NCBI GenBank assembly: GCA_050732575.1
Contig: JBOHRF010000087.1
Location: 1 to 17,652, forward strand
Direction: 5' to 3'
Length of the DNA stretch: 17,652 nt
Source of the DNA: JBBDWZ01 sp050732575
GTDB taxonomy: Bacteria > Gemmatimonadota > Gemmatimonadetes > Longimicrobiales > RSA9
The notes beneath the pieces are model-generated. The model searched no databases. It was not told the DNA's origin and saw nothing but the letters and a program-made list of their open reading frames with translations. Of this stretch, positions 1-7,912 are shown in pieces. The position numbers were made by a program, and so were the translations under genes. Numbering within the stretch: the stretch's first letter is position 1; each line of letters starts with the position of its first letter.

Positions 1-15
1 CCCCCCCCCCCCCCC
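1..15. repeat. poly-C run at window edge
   Basis: The window opens with 15 consecutive C. No gene covers it; the first coding base is at 25, just past it. Its position at the extreme edge suggests a contig-end or low-complexity sequencing artefact rather than biology, but a true homopolymer tract cannot be excluded. Confidence 0.6.
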
Positions 16-24
16 ACCGCAACG

Positions 25-1581
25 TTACAGGCGAGGCCAACGCCCTTCCACAGTGAGCTGCTCAGGCAGTTTAAAGCTGTCCAGTTCCAGCACTGCGCCT
101 GAAACCAGCGTGTTGACCAGCTGCAGGAAATCTTCGATCTGCCCATCTGCCGGCATGACCCCGACCCGTTTCATCTCGTCGTGGAGTTCGGCCACGGTGC
201 GGCTACCATCACATGCGCCCAGCAGCAGAACGATGCCCGGCGATGATTCGGTGCTGAAGCCAAACGGGTAGTCCGTGCTGGCACTGCCGACCAGGGCACG
301 CAATCGACCATCTCTCATCTGATGCGTCAGTTGGATCTTTGCGTACGGCGAAACCGTGGGCCGTGCAGACACCAGTTGCCGTGAAAACTCGGGGTTCAAC
401 CCGGCCCGTTCCCAGGCCACCAGCCACGCGATCGATGACGGTGACGCATACATGCGGTTGGTGAAGGTGCGCCTCACTGTGAGCGGCGTTTGCGGCCGGT
501 CATGACGATAAATGTGTATGAAGGCAATGATCAGATTCTCCACCGCCACTTCTCTAAAGGACTTCAGGTATTGTTCGAACGAAGTGAAGGACACCGTACC
601 ATCAACCACATCGGAGAGATAGAAATGCGCGGGCGATACGCCCACATTGGTGGCCAGCACGACGTCATATTCTTTATGACTCGGACCAAGCATGGCGCGA
701 ATGCGCTGCTCCAGGGGTGCGCCCTTGCGGTCCGAGGCCAGGCAGCGGCAATAGAGACTGCCACCCGGTCGCAGGTATTGCGGTAATCCCGTTATGATCC
801 GGCGCGTGATCTGCTCACCGTCCGCACCGCCGTCTCGGTAGATCAGGTGGGTCTCCGGTTCGGGCACGTAGGGCGGGTGCGCTACAATGCGGTCGAAGGT
901 CAGGCCGTTCACCGGTTCGTACAGGTCCCCGGTGCGCACGGTAACGCGATCGATGCCGTTGAGCCGGGCATTGTACTCACACATACGACTGGAGCGCTCG
1001 GTTATATCGACCGCCCAGACCTGGCCCGCGCCGCTGCGCGCCGCGAGCAGTGCGGCGATACCCGTGCCCGTGCCCAGATCGAGCAGCGCACTGAAATCGG
1101 TTTCCGGCATGCCGTCCAGGAAATCGCAGGTGGTGTTGGCCAGCGCAGGGTAAACCACGTCCTCCGGTATTTTTCGTCCATTCAAGCCCACTACCGTGAA
1201 CAGCTGGTCCGATACCAGGTAAAAACCGCGGATCGGATAGATGGAAAGCGGCGCTCGGAAATGATCGGGCCTCGCCACATCGAACTGAAGCAAACCCAGG
1301 GCTTGCATCAGATCAACCGCATCTGCAGGCATCACGCGGGTAAAGAAAGACTGCGCTACCGGATCGTCGTGCAAGAACAGGAGGATACACGCCGAAAGCG
1401 CATCTTCCAGCGGCAAGTCTACGCGATGCTCGAAGGTCGAAATCGACTTGCTGCGTGTGCGTGCGCAGATGCCCGCTTCCGTGTAGTCGACTTCCGTGAG
1501 CAGCGCCTTCAGACTCTGAAATTGTGCGGGTGTGCCCAGCGGTAGTGCCATAGGCTGCGCTGTCCGGACTTCCTGCAACAT
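25..1581 (-). CDS. Class I SAM-dependent methyltransferase, HPPY variant, copy 1
   Basis: Predicted cytosolic SAM-dependent methyltransferase of the PrmC/HemK-like small-methyltransferase fold. I chose the ATG at 1581 (518 residues) because GAGGTAACC lies directly upstream; an in-frame GTG at 1629 would add 16 residues and overlap the upstream gene. An N-terminal helical domain (about 1-150) precedes SAM-binding motif I, LDLGTGTG (about 167-174), and acidic motif II, AVDIT. The catalytic loop reads AHPPYVPEPE, with His (about 235) where the family normally has Asn or Asp. The last ~100 residues contain LLLGACDGSRTVAELHDEM and end in a short hydrophobic strand, resembling the winged-helix PqqD-type fold. 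The order helical N-domain, methyltransferase core and C-domain recalls the DUF7059-type actinobacterial methyltransferases, from memory only. It is the downstream member of a tandem pair, 37 bases after its paralogue. The substrate is unknown; His in the catalytic motif makes Gln/Asn/adenine N-methylation less certain. Confidence 0.85.
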   Translation of the reverse strand: MLQEVRTAQPMALPLGTPAQFQSLKALLTEVDYTEAGICARTRSKSISTFEHRVDLPLEDALSACILLFLHDDPVAQSFFTRVMPADAVDLMQALGLLQFDVARPDHFRAPLSIYPIRGFYLVSDQLFTVVGLNGRKIPEDVVYPALANTTCDFLDGMPETDFSALLDLGTGTGIAALLAARSGAGQVWAVDITERSSRMCEYNARLNGIDRVTVRTGDLYEPVNGLTFDRIVAHPPYVPEPETHLIYRDGGADGEQITRRIITGLPQYLRPGGSLYCRCLASDRKGAPLEQRIRAMLGPSHKEYDVVLATNVGVSPAHFYLSDVVDGTVSFTSFEQYLKSFREVAVENLIIAFIHIYRHDRPQTPLTVRRTFTNRMYASPSSIAWLVAWERAGLNPEFSRQLVSARPTVSPYAKIQLTHQMRDGRLRALVGSASTDYPFGFSTESSPGIVLLLGACDGSRTVAELHDEMKRVGVMPADGQIEDFLQLVNTLVSGAVLELDSFKLPEQLTVEGRWPRL

Positions 1582-1618
1582 GGTTACCTCAGAAAGCGGG
1601 ACGCGAAATCTCGGCGCG

Positions 1619-3205
1619 TCACGCGTCACTCGTCACGCGTTCGGGGATCTTGAAGCCCTCGAACTCCAGCACGGCACCGCTGGTGAGATGGCGGATGAAT
1701 TCGAGGAACTCGTCCGTGGGTGTATTGGCCGGGATTACACCCAGTTCTCTCATCTCGTGATGGAGTTGGGTGACGGTACGACTGCCATCACATGCGCCCA
1801 GCATCAGAACCAGCCCGGGCGATGACTCCATGCTGAACAGAAAGGGATATTGCGTGTGCGCTCGGCCGGCCAGCGCGCGCAGCCGCCCCTCCGTCATTCG
1901 ATGCGCCAATTCGATCGTAGCGTGCTGCGTGACCGTGGGACGGGCCTGCAACACCATTTCTGAGAATCCGGTGGTGCGCTGGGCTCGCTCCCAGGCCAGC
2001 AGCCAATCAATGACAGCGGTCCGGGGTGAAAAGCCCGACCCAATCTTCCGGCGCACGGTAAGTGGCGGCTGCGGTTGGGTGTGTCGTTCGATGTGAACAA
2101 AGCTGATGATCAGATTCTTCGCTTCGATCTCACCAAAGGACTGCAGGTGCCTTTCGAGCGCATCAAAGGGCAGCTCTCCGCGCACTGCCTGCATGCCGTA
2201 GTATTCCCCCGGTGGCATGGTCAGCGCGGATATTACCACCACATCGAACTCGTCATGTGCGGGACCCAGCAGCGCGCGGATGCGCTGCTCGAAGTCCCCC
2301 CCGGCCCGATCCGTGGCCAGGCACCGACAGTAGAACCGGCCACCGGGCCGCAAGTAATGGGGCAGGCCGGTGATGATGCGTCGGGTGATCTGCTCACCAT
2401 CGGAACCACCATCCCGGAAGATCATGTGCGATTCGGGCTCGGGCATGTAGGGCGGGTGCGCTACAATGCGGTCGAAAGTCAGGCCGGCCACCGGGTCGTA
2501 CAGATCGCCCGTGCGCACTATGACACTGTCGATGCCATTGAGCCGAGCGTTGTACTCGCACATGTGACTGGAGCGCTCCGTAATATCGACGGCCCAGATC
2601 TGGCGCGCGCCGTTTGCGGCGGCGACCAGGGCGGCGATACCGGTTCCAGTGCCGATATCGAGCAACGCATCACACGGAGTCAGCGGAAAGCCCTCGATGA
2701 ATTCGGCGGTGGGCCCGGACAGCGCCGGGTACACCACGTCATCAGGTGCCTTACGTCCGTTCCATTCGATCACTTGGAGCAGCTGGTCGGACACGAGGTA
2801 TAAGCCGTGGATCGGATAGAGTGAGAGCGGCGCTCGCCAGTGGTCGGGCAGCACGGCATCCCACTGCAGCAGGCCGAGCTCCTGCATGAGGCCGGGTGCG
2901 TCTGCGGGCATCACGCTGGAAAAGAATGACTGTGGTACTGGCTCGTCGTGCAAGAACAACAGGATGCATGCCGCCAGCGCATCGGTCAGTGGCAACTCAC
3001 GGCGATGTGCGAACGTCGACATGGATTTGACGCCGATGCGCTCACAGATGCCCGCTTCCGTAAAGCCGACTTCGGTCAGCACCACTTTCAGGCGGCGGAA
3101 CAAACCGGGATCAGCCGCTCGCAGCATGCTGGCCCGCCCGGCCAGTCGAGTAGCGGTTGCGCGGGACTCGGCCCGCTCGCTTGCCACTGAGATATCCTGC
3201 GCCAT
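1619..3205 (-). CDS. Class I SAM-dependent methyltransferase, HPPY variant, copy 2
   Basis: A 528-residue paralogue of the gene downstream, colinear along its whole length. The ATG at 3205 is preceded by GAGGTCGCA, a good ribosome binding site. The N-terminal helical domain covers about residues 30-160. Motif I is LLDIGTGTGIAALVAA at 181-196, motif II is AVDITERSS at 205-213, and the catalytic motif is AHPPYMPEPE at 249-258, again His rather than Asn/Asp. A shared block FRDGG.DGEQITRRIITGLP follows the catalytic loop. The C-terminal part carries LMLGACDGSRTVTQLHHEM near 467-485, which resembles the helix-wing pattern of PqqD-like peptide-binding domains. This gene is first in a two-gene minus-strand unit. 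It is divergent from vgrG across 309 bases. Methyltransferase identity is firm; substrate and partner are unknown. Peptide modification is one inference from the PqqD-like tail. Confidence 0.86.
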   Translation of the reverse strand: MAQDISVASERAESRATATRLAGRASMLRAADPGLFRRLKVVLTEVGFTEAGICERIGVKSMSTFAHRRELPLTDALAACILLFLHDEPVPQSFFSSVMPADAPGLMQELGLLQWDAVLPDHWRAPLSLYPIHGLYLVSDQLLQVIEWNGRKAPDDVVYPALSGPTAEFIEGFPLTPCDALLDIGTGTGIAALVAAANGARQIWAVDITERSSHMCEYNARLNGIDSVIVRTGDLYDPVAGLTFDRIVAHPPYMPEPESHMIFRDGGSDGEQITRRIITGLPHYLRPGGRFYCRCLATDRAGGDFEQRIRALLGPAHDEFDVVVISALTMPPGEYYGMQAVRGELPFDALERHLQSFGEIEAKNLIISFVHIERHTQPQPPLTVRRKIGSGFSPRTAVIDWLLAWERAQRTTGFSEMVLQARPTVTQHATIELAHRMTEGRLRALAGRAHTQYPFLFSMESSPGLVLMLGACDGSRTVTQLHHEMRELGVIPANTPTDEFLEFIRHLTSGAVLEFEGFKIPERVTSDA

Positions 3206-3514
3206 TGCGACCTCGAAGCTGTTTCTGATGAGAGACGTCCTGCGGCGGCACCACCCGGATTGGCGGGCTGACGGAGAGCTTGTTAGGTTGGGTCCGAGGT
3301 CAGTCCCTCACCAATCGACGTACCTCGCTCGGCGTTCACCCGACGACGAGGCATCAATCCTAGAAGTAGCATGTCCGACCGGCAAGGAATGCCGCGTGCT
3401 TCTTGTCCGGTAGCTCGGGTGTTCTGGGCCAGTCCAGGTTGCGGCGTACGAACCGGGACGTCGGTGTGGGGCAGTGACCGCAGTGAGCACCGTCACCAAA
3501 TCGAGGTAACCGTA
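3206..3514. other. Divergent intergenic region, methyltransferase/vgrG
   Basis: These 309 bases separate the minus-strand methyltransferase pair from plus-strand vgrG, so promoters for both should lie here. I found no convincing -35/-10 pair, no -24/-12 sigma-54 site, no terminator and no clear palindrome. An open frame running into vgrG from 3371 exists, but its translation (Cys/Trp/Arg-rich) is unlike VgrG, and a good ribosome binding site sits at the internal ATG at 3515. I therefore treat 3371-3514 as non-coding. Confidence 0.5.
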
Positions 3515-5407
3515 ATGCCTTCATACTCCCAGGACAACCGCTCCATCCGCATCGAAACGGCGCTGGGACCGGACGAGTTGATCCTCACACGGTTTACCGG
3601 TCAGGAGGGTGTTTCACGACCGTTCCTTTATCAGATCGAGATGCGCTCGGAAAATGACGCCATCAATGCCAAGGACCTGCTGCGTACTCCCGCCACCATC
3701 GTGATCGGGCTGGACAACGGCGAGGAGCGTCACATCCATGGCGTGATCCGCCGTTTCTCCCAGCACGGCTCTGACCCTGACAAATTGACATCGTACCGGG
3801 CGGAAATCGTGCCCTGGTTCTGGTTCCTTTCGCTCTCGCGCGACTGCAAGGTTTTCCAGAACAAGTCAGTCCTCGAAATCCTGGAAGATGTGTTCAAAGG
3901 GCTGGGCTACAACGATTACGATATCCGGTGCCTGGGTACATACGCTAAGCGCGAATACTGCGTGCAGTACCGGGAATCGCATTTGAACTTTGTATCCCGT
4001 CTAATGGAAGAGGAAGGTATCTTCTATTTCTTCAAGCATGAAGCCAACAAACATACCTTGGTCGTGACCGATGCTAACAGCAAGCTCACCGCCTGTCCCT
4101 ACCAGTCGCAAGCTCGGGTTGCGCAGCAAACCGGCACCGAGGGGAACGTGATCACGGAAATGCACGGTGAGCACTCCGTTTTCATTGGCAAGGTCACAGT
4201 GGGCGAGTACGACTATTTGCAGCCCGCCCTGTCGCTGCGCAGCTCGAGTCAGGGTGAGGGTCGGGAAGAAGCGTACGACTACCTGCCGGTGAGCTATACC
4301 ACGCGCGAGGATGGGGATCGGTACGCGCGCCTTCAGCTGGAGGCCGAGGAGGCGATGCAGCAAGTCATTCGGGGTGTAGGCTCGTGCTCATTCATGCAGA
4401 GTGGATACACGTTCAACCTCAAAGAGCATTATCGAGACGACGTCAACACGACCTATCTCCTGTTGGAAGTGCATCATTCGGCCGCGGTCTCCGAGTATCG
4501 TTCGGCCGGTGCATCAGGCGTCGAGTATACCAACGAGTTTGCGGCCATGCCGCACGCGATCATCTACCGGGCGCCGCGCCGGGCCATGAAGCCGTCCATG
4601 GTGGGCGCGCAGAGCGCAGTCGTGGTCGGCCCGGCCGGTGAGGAGATTCATGTGGACAAACACGGTCGCGTGAAAGTGCAATTCCACTGGGACCGGTTGG
4701 GCACGAAGAACGAAAAGAGCTCCTGTTGGGTGCGCGTATCGAGCAATTGGGCGGGCAAGGGCTGGGGCGTAATTCACATTCCGCGCATTGGCCAGGAAGT
4801 CCTGGTCGATTTTCTGGAAGGTGATGTCGATCGGCCCGTGATTGTGGGCCGACTGTACAATGCCGAGCAGGTACCGCCCTATGCGTTACCGGACAATGGC
4901 ACACAGAGCGGTGTCAAATCGCGCAGCTCGCCACGCGGCGGCACAGATAACCACAACGAAATACGGCTGGAAGACAAGAAGGGATCCGAGTTGTTTTACG
5001 AGCAGGCCGAAAAAGACATGGAGATCCTGGTCAAGAACGACCGTAAGGAAGAGGTAAAGCGGGACGAAACCATCAAGATCGGCAGGGACCGTACGGAAGA
5101 GGTAACGCGCAACGAGAAGGTCACGATCAAAGGGAACCGCACGCACGAAGTGAAAGGTGATGACAAGCTCGATGTCACCAAGAAAATTGTGATAACGGCG
5201 CAGACCGGTATCGAGTTCAAGGTGGGTAGCAGCGAGATCAAGATTACGCCGGCCGGCATCGAGATGAAAGCGGTCAAGATCAAGATCGAGGGTATGGGCG
5301 CCGTCGAGATCACGGCGCCGAGTTTGAAGGGTTCGGGGACCGCCATGACAGAGATGACCAGCAGTGGCATCCTGACCTTGCGCGGTTCCCTGGTGAAGAT
5401 CAATTGA
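3515..5407 (+). CDS. vgrG: T6SS spike protein VgrG (TssI)
   Basis: Trimeric spike that caps the Hcp tube of the type VI secretion system and is fired into target cells. The ATG at 3515 (630 residues) follows GAGGTAACC; the longer frame from 3371 adds unrelated sequence. The N-terminal two thirds is the gp27/Phage_GPD-like region, with the typical AEIVPWFWFLSLSRDCKVFQ and FVSRLMEEEGIFYFFKHE motifs. The gp5-type OB-fold follows at about 379-449 (KHGRVKVQFHWD, then PRIGQEVLVDFLEGD and DRPVIVGRLYN). The tail from about 450 is a charged repetitive beta-helix (KRDETIKIG, TRNEKVTIKG and similar) ending at a short hydrophobic strand, with no extra C-terminal effector domain. Length fits an unextended VgrG of about 600-700 residues. 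It is followed closely by a DUF6931-like gene and a PAAR gene, a standard tip cassette. Any effector must therefore be a separate cargo protein. Confidence 0.96.
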   Translation: MPSYSQDNRSIRIETALGPDELILTRFTGQEGVSRPFLYQIEMRSENDAINAKDLLRTPATIVIGLDNGEERHIHGVIRRFSQHGSDPDKLTSYRAEIVPWFWFLSLSRDCKVFQNKSVLEILEDVFKGLGYNDYDIRCLGTYAKREYCVQYRESHLNFVSRLMEEEGIFYFFKHEANKHTLVVTDANSKLTACPYQSQARVAQQTGTEGNVITEMHGEHSVFIGKVTVGEYDYLQPALSLRSSSQGEGREEAYDYLPVSYTTREDGDRYARLQLEAEEAMQQVIRGVGSCSFMQSGYTFNLKEHYRDDVNTTYLLLEVHHSAAVSEYRSAGASGVEYTNEFAAMPHAIIYRAPRRAMKPSMVGAQSAVVVGPAGEEIHVDKHGRVKVQFHWDRLGTKNEKSSCWVRVSSNWAGKGWGVIHIPRIGQEVLVDFLEGDVDRPVIVGRLYNAEQVPPYALPDNGTQSGVKSRSSPRGGTDNHNEIRLEDKKGSELFYEQAEKDMEILVKNDRKEEVKRDETIKIGRDRTEEVTRNEKVTIKGNRTHEVKGDDKLDVTKKIVITAQTGIEFKVGSSEIKITPAGIEMKAVKIKIEGMGAVEITAPSLKGSGTAMTEMTSSGILTLRGSLVKIN

Positions 5408-5411
5408 GACG

Positions 5412-6008
5412 GTGAGTATGCAGACGTTGAGGTCCGGGACAGCTGTGCCCGTCATCTGTGCGGCGGCCGAGCTGTCGGAAGACGGAATGGAAATGCTGGC
5501 GAGTGCAGCGGATGCCCGCGCATTCGTGGAACGGCTCACGGCGACCAGAGCCTGGGCGGACGCCATCGCCTTTCTGGCGCATGCATTGCCTCGCCGGGAA
5601 AGCGTGTGGTGGGCCTATGTGTGTGCGCGCGATGCTGCAGGCGAGCCGCCCGCCGCGGCCTATTCGGCATCGTTGGAAGCAACCAAGAAGTGGATTGCCG
5701 AGCCGTCCGGGAGCAACCGCCAGGCGGCGCTGGATGCAGCAGAGGTCGTGGGCATTGCCACACCCGCTGGTCTGGCGGGCCTGGCCGCATTCCTGTCCGG
5801 TGAAACACTCGGGCCCGCCGATGCGCCACCCGCTCCGCCGGCTGAGTTTGCGGCCGCCAAGGCGGTGGCGGGCAGCGTGAACCTTGCCGCAGTGAACCCC
5901 AAGGTTGGCATTGAAGCGCGCTACGCAGACCTGGTCCGGCGCGGTATCGAAGTGGCCGATCGCATCAGTTTGTGGACGCCAGGCACGAGTCCCCAGGCCA
6001 GAGGATAG
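5412..6008 (+). CDS. T6SS-associated DUF6931-like protein
   Basis: A 198-residue Ala-rich helical protein lying between vgrG and the PAAR gene. The start is a GTG at 5412 or an ATG at 5418; both have weak ribosome binding sites, and the gene begins 4 bases after the vgrG stop, so coupled translation is likely. No signal peptide or membrane segment is seen. The middle holds the WWAYVCARDAAG segment, with AALDAAEVVGIATPAG and GLAGLAAFLSGETLGPADAP further on. These match my memory of the DUF6931 family, which is found in T6SS vgrG/PAAR loci and has no settled function. By position it is likely an adaptor or chaperone that helps load the tip or a cargo. A toxin role is less likely because the protein shows no catalytic motif and no immunity gene follows. 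Family assignment is moderate, T6SS association is good. Confidence 0.8.
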   Translation: MSMQTLRSGTAVPVICAAAELSEDGMEMLASAADARAFVERLTATRAWADAIAFLAHALPRRESVWWAYVCARDAAGEPPAAAYSASLEATKKWIAEPSGSNRQAALDAAEVVGIATPAGLAGLAAFLSGETLGPADAPPAPPAEFAAAKAVAGSVNLAAVNPKVGIEARYADLVRRGIEVADRISLWTPGTSPQARG

Positions 6009-6014
6009 TCGAAC

Positions 6015-6311
6015 ATGATGGCTGCGCGCATTGGCGACATGCATGTCTGTCCCATGGTGACCCCTGGCGTGCCGCCCGTTCCGCACGTGGGTGGGCCCAT
6101 CATGACGCCAGGCGGTCCAACCGTGCTGATCGGCAGCATGCCCTCGGCCACAGTTGGTTGTATGTGTACCTGCGTGGGTCCTCCCGACTCGATCGTGAAG
6201 GGTTCAATGACGGTTCTGATATGCGGCAAGCCCGCCGCGCGCATGGGTGATATGACTGCGCACGGTGGCACCATCGTCATTGGCTGTCCCACGGTCATGA
6301 TCGGCGGCTGA
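6015..6311 (+). CDS. PAAR-domain T6SS spike-tip protein
   Basis: A 98-residue protein that forms the sharp cone on the VgrG trimer. It starts at the ATG at 6015 after GAGGATAG, 6 bases past the preceding stop; a second ATG follows immediately. The whole protein is one PAAR domain built of short beta repeats. It has ARIGDMHVCPM at the N-terminus, VGGPIMTPGGPTVLIG in the middle, a literal Pro-Ala-Ala-Arg at 73-76 (GKPAARMGDMTAHGG), and PTVMIGG at the end. His10, His24 and His83 and several Cys (50, 52, 70, 91) could supply the zinc site known at PAAR tips. There is no N- or C-terminal extension, so it carries no fused toxin. It closes the vgrG cassette and meets the MBL-hydrolase gene tail to tail only 4 bases away. 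Confidence 0.95.
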   Translation: MMAARIGDMHVCPMVTPGVPPVPHVGGPIMTPGGPTVLIGSMPSATVGCMCTCVGPPDSIVKGSMTVLICGKPAARMGDMTAHGGTIVIGCPTVMIGG

Positions 6312-6315
6312 AACA

Positions 6316-7785
6316 CTAATCGCGTAGCTGCGCCGCCCGCTCGAAATCCGACCACGGCACCACCGCTCCATGAATGCCCGCCACTCGACTGACCTGCATG
6401 TTGTGTTTGCGCACGTGATCCAGCACGGCCTTCATGAATGGGAACGTAAGGCCGGGCGGCGGGTTGGCGGGCGGCGGCGTGAACATGTCGGCCTGCACGA
6501 GAATCCCGTGCTCGGGCAGGAAAACAATCAGCATGGTCTGGCTGTGCTGATTACCTGACACAAACATCAAGTGCACCTTGTTTTGTATGCTCTCGTTCCC
6601 GGCAATGCCGCGAATACGCGGTGTCGGTACGGGCCGGCGGGCCAGTGCATCGGGAGCAAGGGTGTGTGAGCGCGCCAGCATGGTGCGCACGAACTCGACG
6701 TTGCCCTCGTGTGTGACAATGGTCAGTCCCTCGGCTGCGGCCGCGCGAATCCCGCCCGAATGATCGAAGTGGTGGTGCGTTACCACGACCTGGTTGAGCG
6801 GTTTGCCGGGTCGGAGCTCGCGCGCGCGCTGTATTACGGCCAGCGTGCGTGCCTCGTTTTGCGGGGCTTCGATCAGTAACAACTGATCGTCGAGCTCAAC
6901 CACTACACTGTGATGCGACTGGCCCGCCAGCCGCCACACGCCGGGCGCAAGGTCCTCTACCTGAACATTGATGGCAGGTGTGGCAGGTGGTGCGGCGGCG
7001 CGCACGTCGGCGGGCGCGGCCAGGTCACCCGTCTCGCCATTGACCTGCACGCTGCGTAGCCGAATATCAGACGTGATGTAGCGATCGAGCCGCGTGATGA
7101 TTCGATGCGGCAACCGCAATCCGCCACTGGCGCGATAGTCGCCGAACTCTACTGCCGCTTCCGCGTCGCCCAGGTTGGCATGACTGGTCGGGTAGAAGAC
7201 GCGCGCGGGCAAATTCGAGCCGGTCGTTACTGCAAGTGTGAAGTTCAGGCCATCGGGCCCGCGCACATCGACCAGCGTTTCCCGGCCGCTCGTGCGCGGC
7301 TGGCTCAGCGTGACGTCCGGCCGCTGCGCGAGTTGCAACACGGCCAGCGGATGCTGCCACAACTCACGCTGCCGGGCCGCAGCCACCTCGGCATTGGCGC
7401 GCGCGCCCGCGCCGGTCGGCGCAACATTGAAAGCAACATTGCCATCCAGCGCTGTGACCTGCACCTGTGGAGCGGCGTTGCCCGTGACAAAACGCGGCAC
7501 CCGGGTCTGCTCCTGGCGCCACCGGCCGGCGCCGAAATCCACCGCGCGTCGAAAGGCCGTGACCTCGTAGCGCGGCAACGGCGCATCGGGCCGCAGATTT
7601 TGGCCCAGGTTGAAGTTCTCCCCCGTGCCCTCCAGCACCATGGTGCGAGCCGACCGAATCCCTTCTGGGCCGCCCAGGGCAAGCGCGGCGGCGTCGATCA
7701 GTTGCTGGGCCGCCGACCGCTGCTGAGCCTGGACCTGGGTGGTCAGGCCGACGGAAATCAGGACTGCGGTCACATATCGAGTCAT
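6316..7785 (-). CDS. Secreted MBL-fold metallo-hydrolase
   Basis: A 489-residue exported protein. The ATG at 7785 has GTGAGGATCC just upstream. Residues 1-20 (MTRYVTAVLISVGLTTQVQA) form a Sec signal peptide with an AxA-like cleavage site. Residues ~25-265 are a beta-rich domain of outer-membrane lipoprotein-carrier-like appearance (ALGGPEGIRSARTMVLEGTG). The C-terminal ~220 residues are a metallo-beta-lactamase fold with the dinuclear metal motif HHHFDHSGG (ligands H337, H339, D341, H342). A downstream Asp in GILVQADMF and a final His in GIHG also fit. The substrate cannot be read; periplasmic ester, lactone or thioester hydrolysis are possibilities, and beta-lactamase activity is not specifically indicated. 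It diverges from the M14 peptidase gene across 127 bases, so the two may share a control region. MBL assignment is secure. Confidence 0.9.
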   Translation of the reverse strand: MTRYVTAVLISVGLTTQVQAQQRSAAQQLIDAAALALGGPEGIRSARTMVLEGTGENFNLGQNLRPDAPLPRYEVTAFRRAVDFGAGRWRQEQTRVPRFVTGNAAPQVQVTALDGNVAFNVAPTGAGARANAEVAAARQRELWQHPLAVLQLAQRPDVTLSQPRTSGRETLVDVRGPDGLNFTLAVTTGSNLPARVFYPTSHANLGDAEAAVEFGDYRASGGLRLPHRIITRLDRYITSDIRLRSVQVNGETGDLAAPADVRAAAPPATPAINVQVEDLAPGVWRLAGQSHHSVVVELDDQLLLIEAPQNEARTLAVIQRARELRPGKPLNQVVVTHHHFDHSGGIRAAAAEGLTIVTHEGNVEFVRTMLARSHTLAPDALARRPVPTPRIRGIAGNESIQNKVHLMFVSGNQHSQTMLIVFLPEHGILVQADMFTPPPANPPPGLTFPFMKAVLDHVRKHNMQVSRVAGIHGAVVPWSDFERAAQLRD

Positions 7786-7912
7786 GGATCCTCACCGGTA
7801 GCGCGTGGATGCGTGAAGTTGCAACCCGCCCCCGGTTGCCGAAACCCCGCCGGTCGTGTCATCGTCAGAACGCCCCACTTTCCGCACCCCATTTATCAGA
7901 CCAGGAGTCCGT
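7786..7912. promoter_or_regulatory. Divergent promoter region, MBL hydrolase/M14 peptidase
   Basis: These 127 bases lie between two divergent genes, each with its own ribosome binding site: GAGGA before 7785 on the minus strand and AGGAG at 7903-7907 on the plus strand. Promoters for both genes should be here by geometry. I see no clear -35/-10 pair or operator. A frame open from 7856 into the peptidase lacks a ribosome binding site and would mask its signal peptide. Confidence 0.35.

Noticed and set aside
847..1545. A 232-codon plus-strand frame, and a similar one at 2075-2803
   Set aside because: Both are antisense to equivalent parts of the two methyltransferase genes. They resemble each other only because the underlying genes are paralogues.
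3371..3514. N-terminal extension of VgrG
   Set aside because: The added 48 residues are unlike the family, and the ribosome binding site sits right before the ATG at 3515.
4886..5566. A 226-codon minus-strand frame over the vgrG tail
   Set aside because: It is antisense to the VgrG beta-helix repeats; its Asp/Leu-rich repetition mirrors the codons on the other strand.
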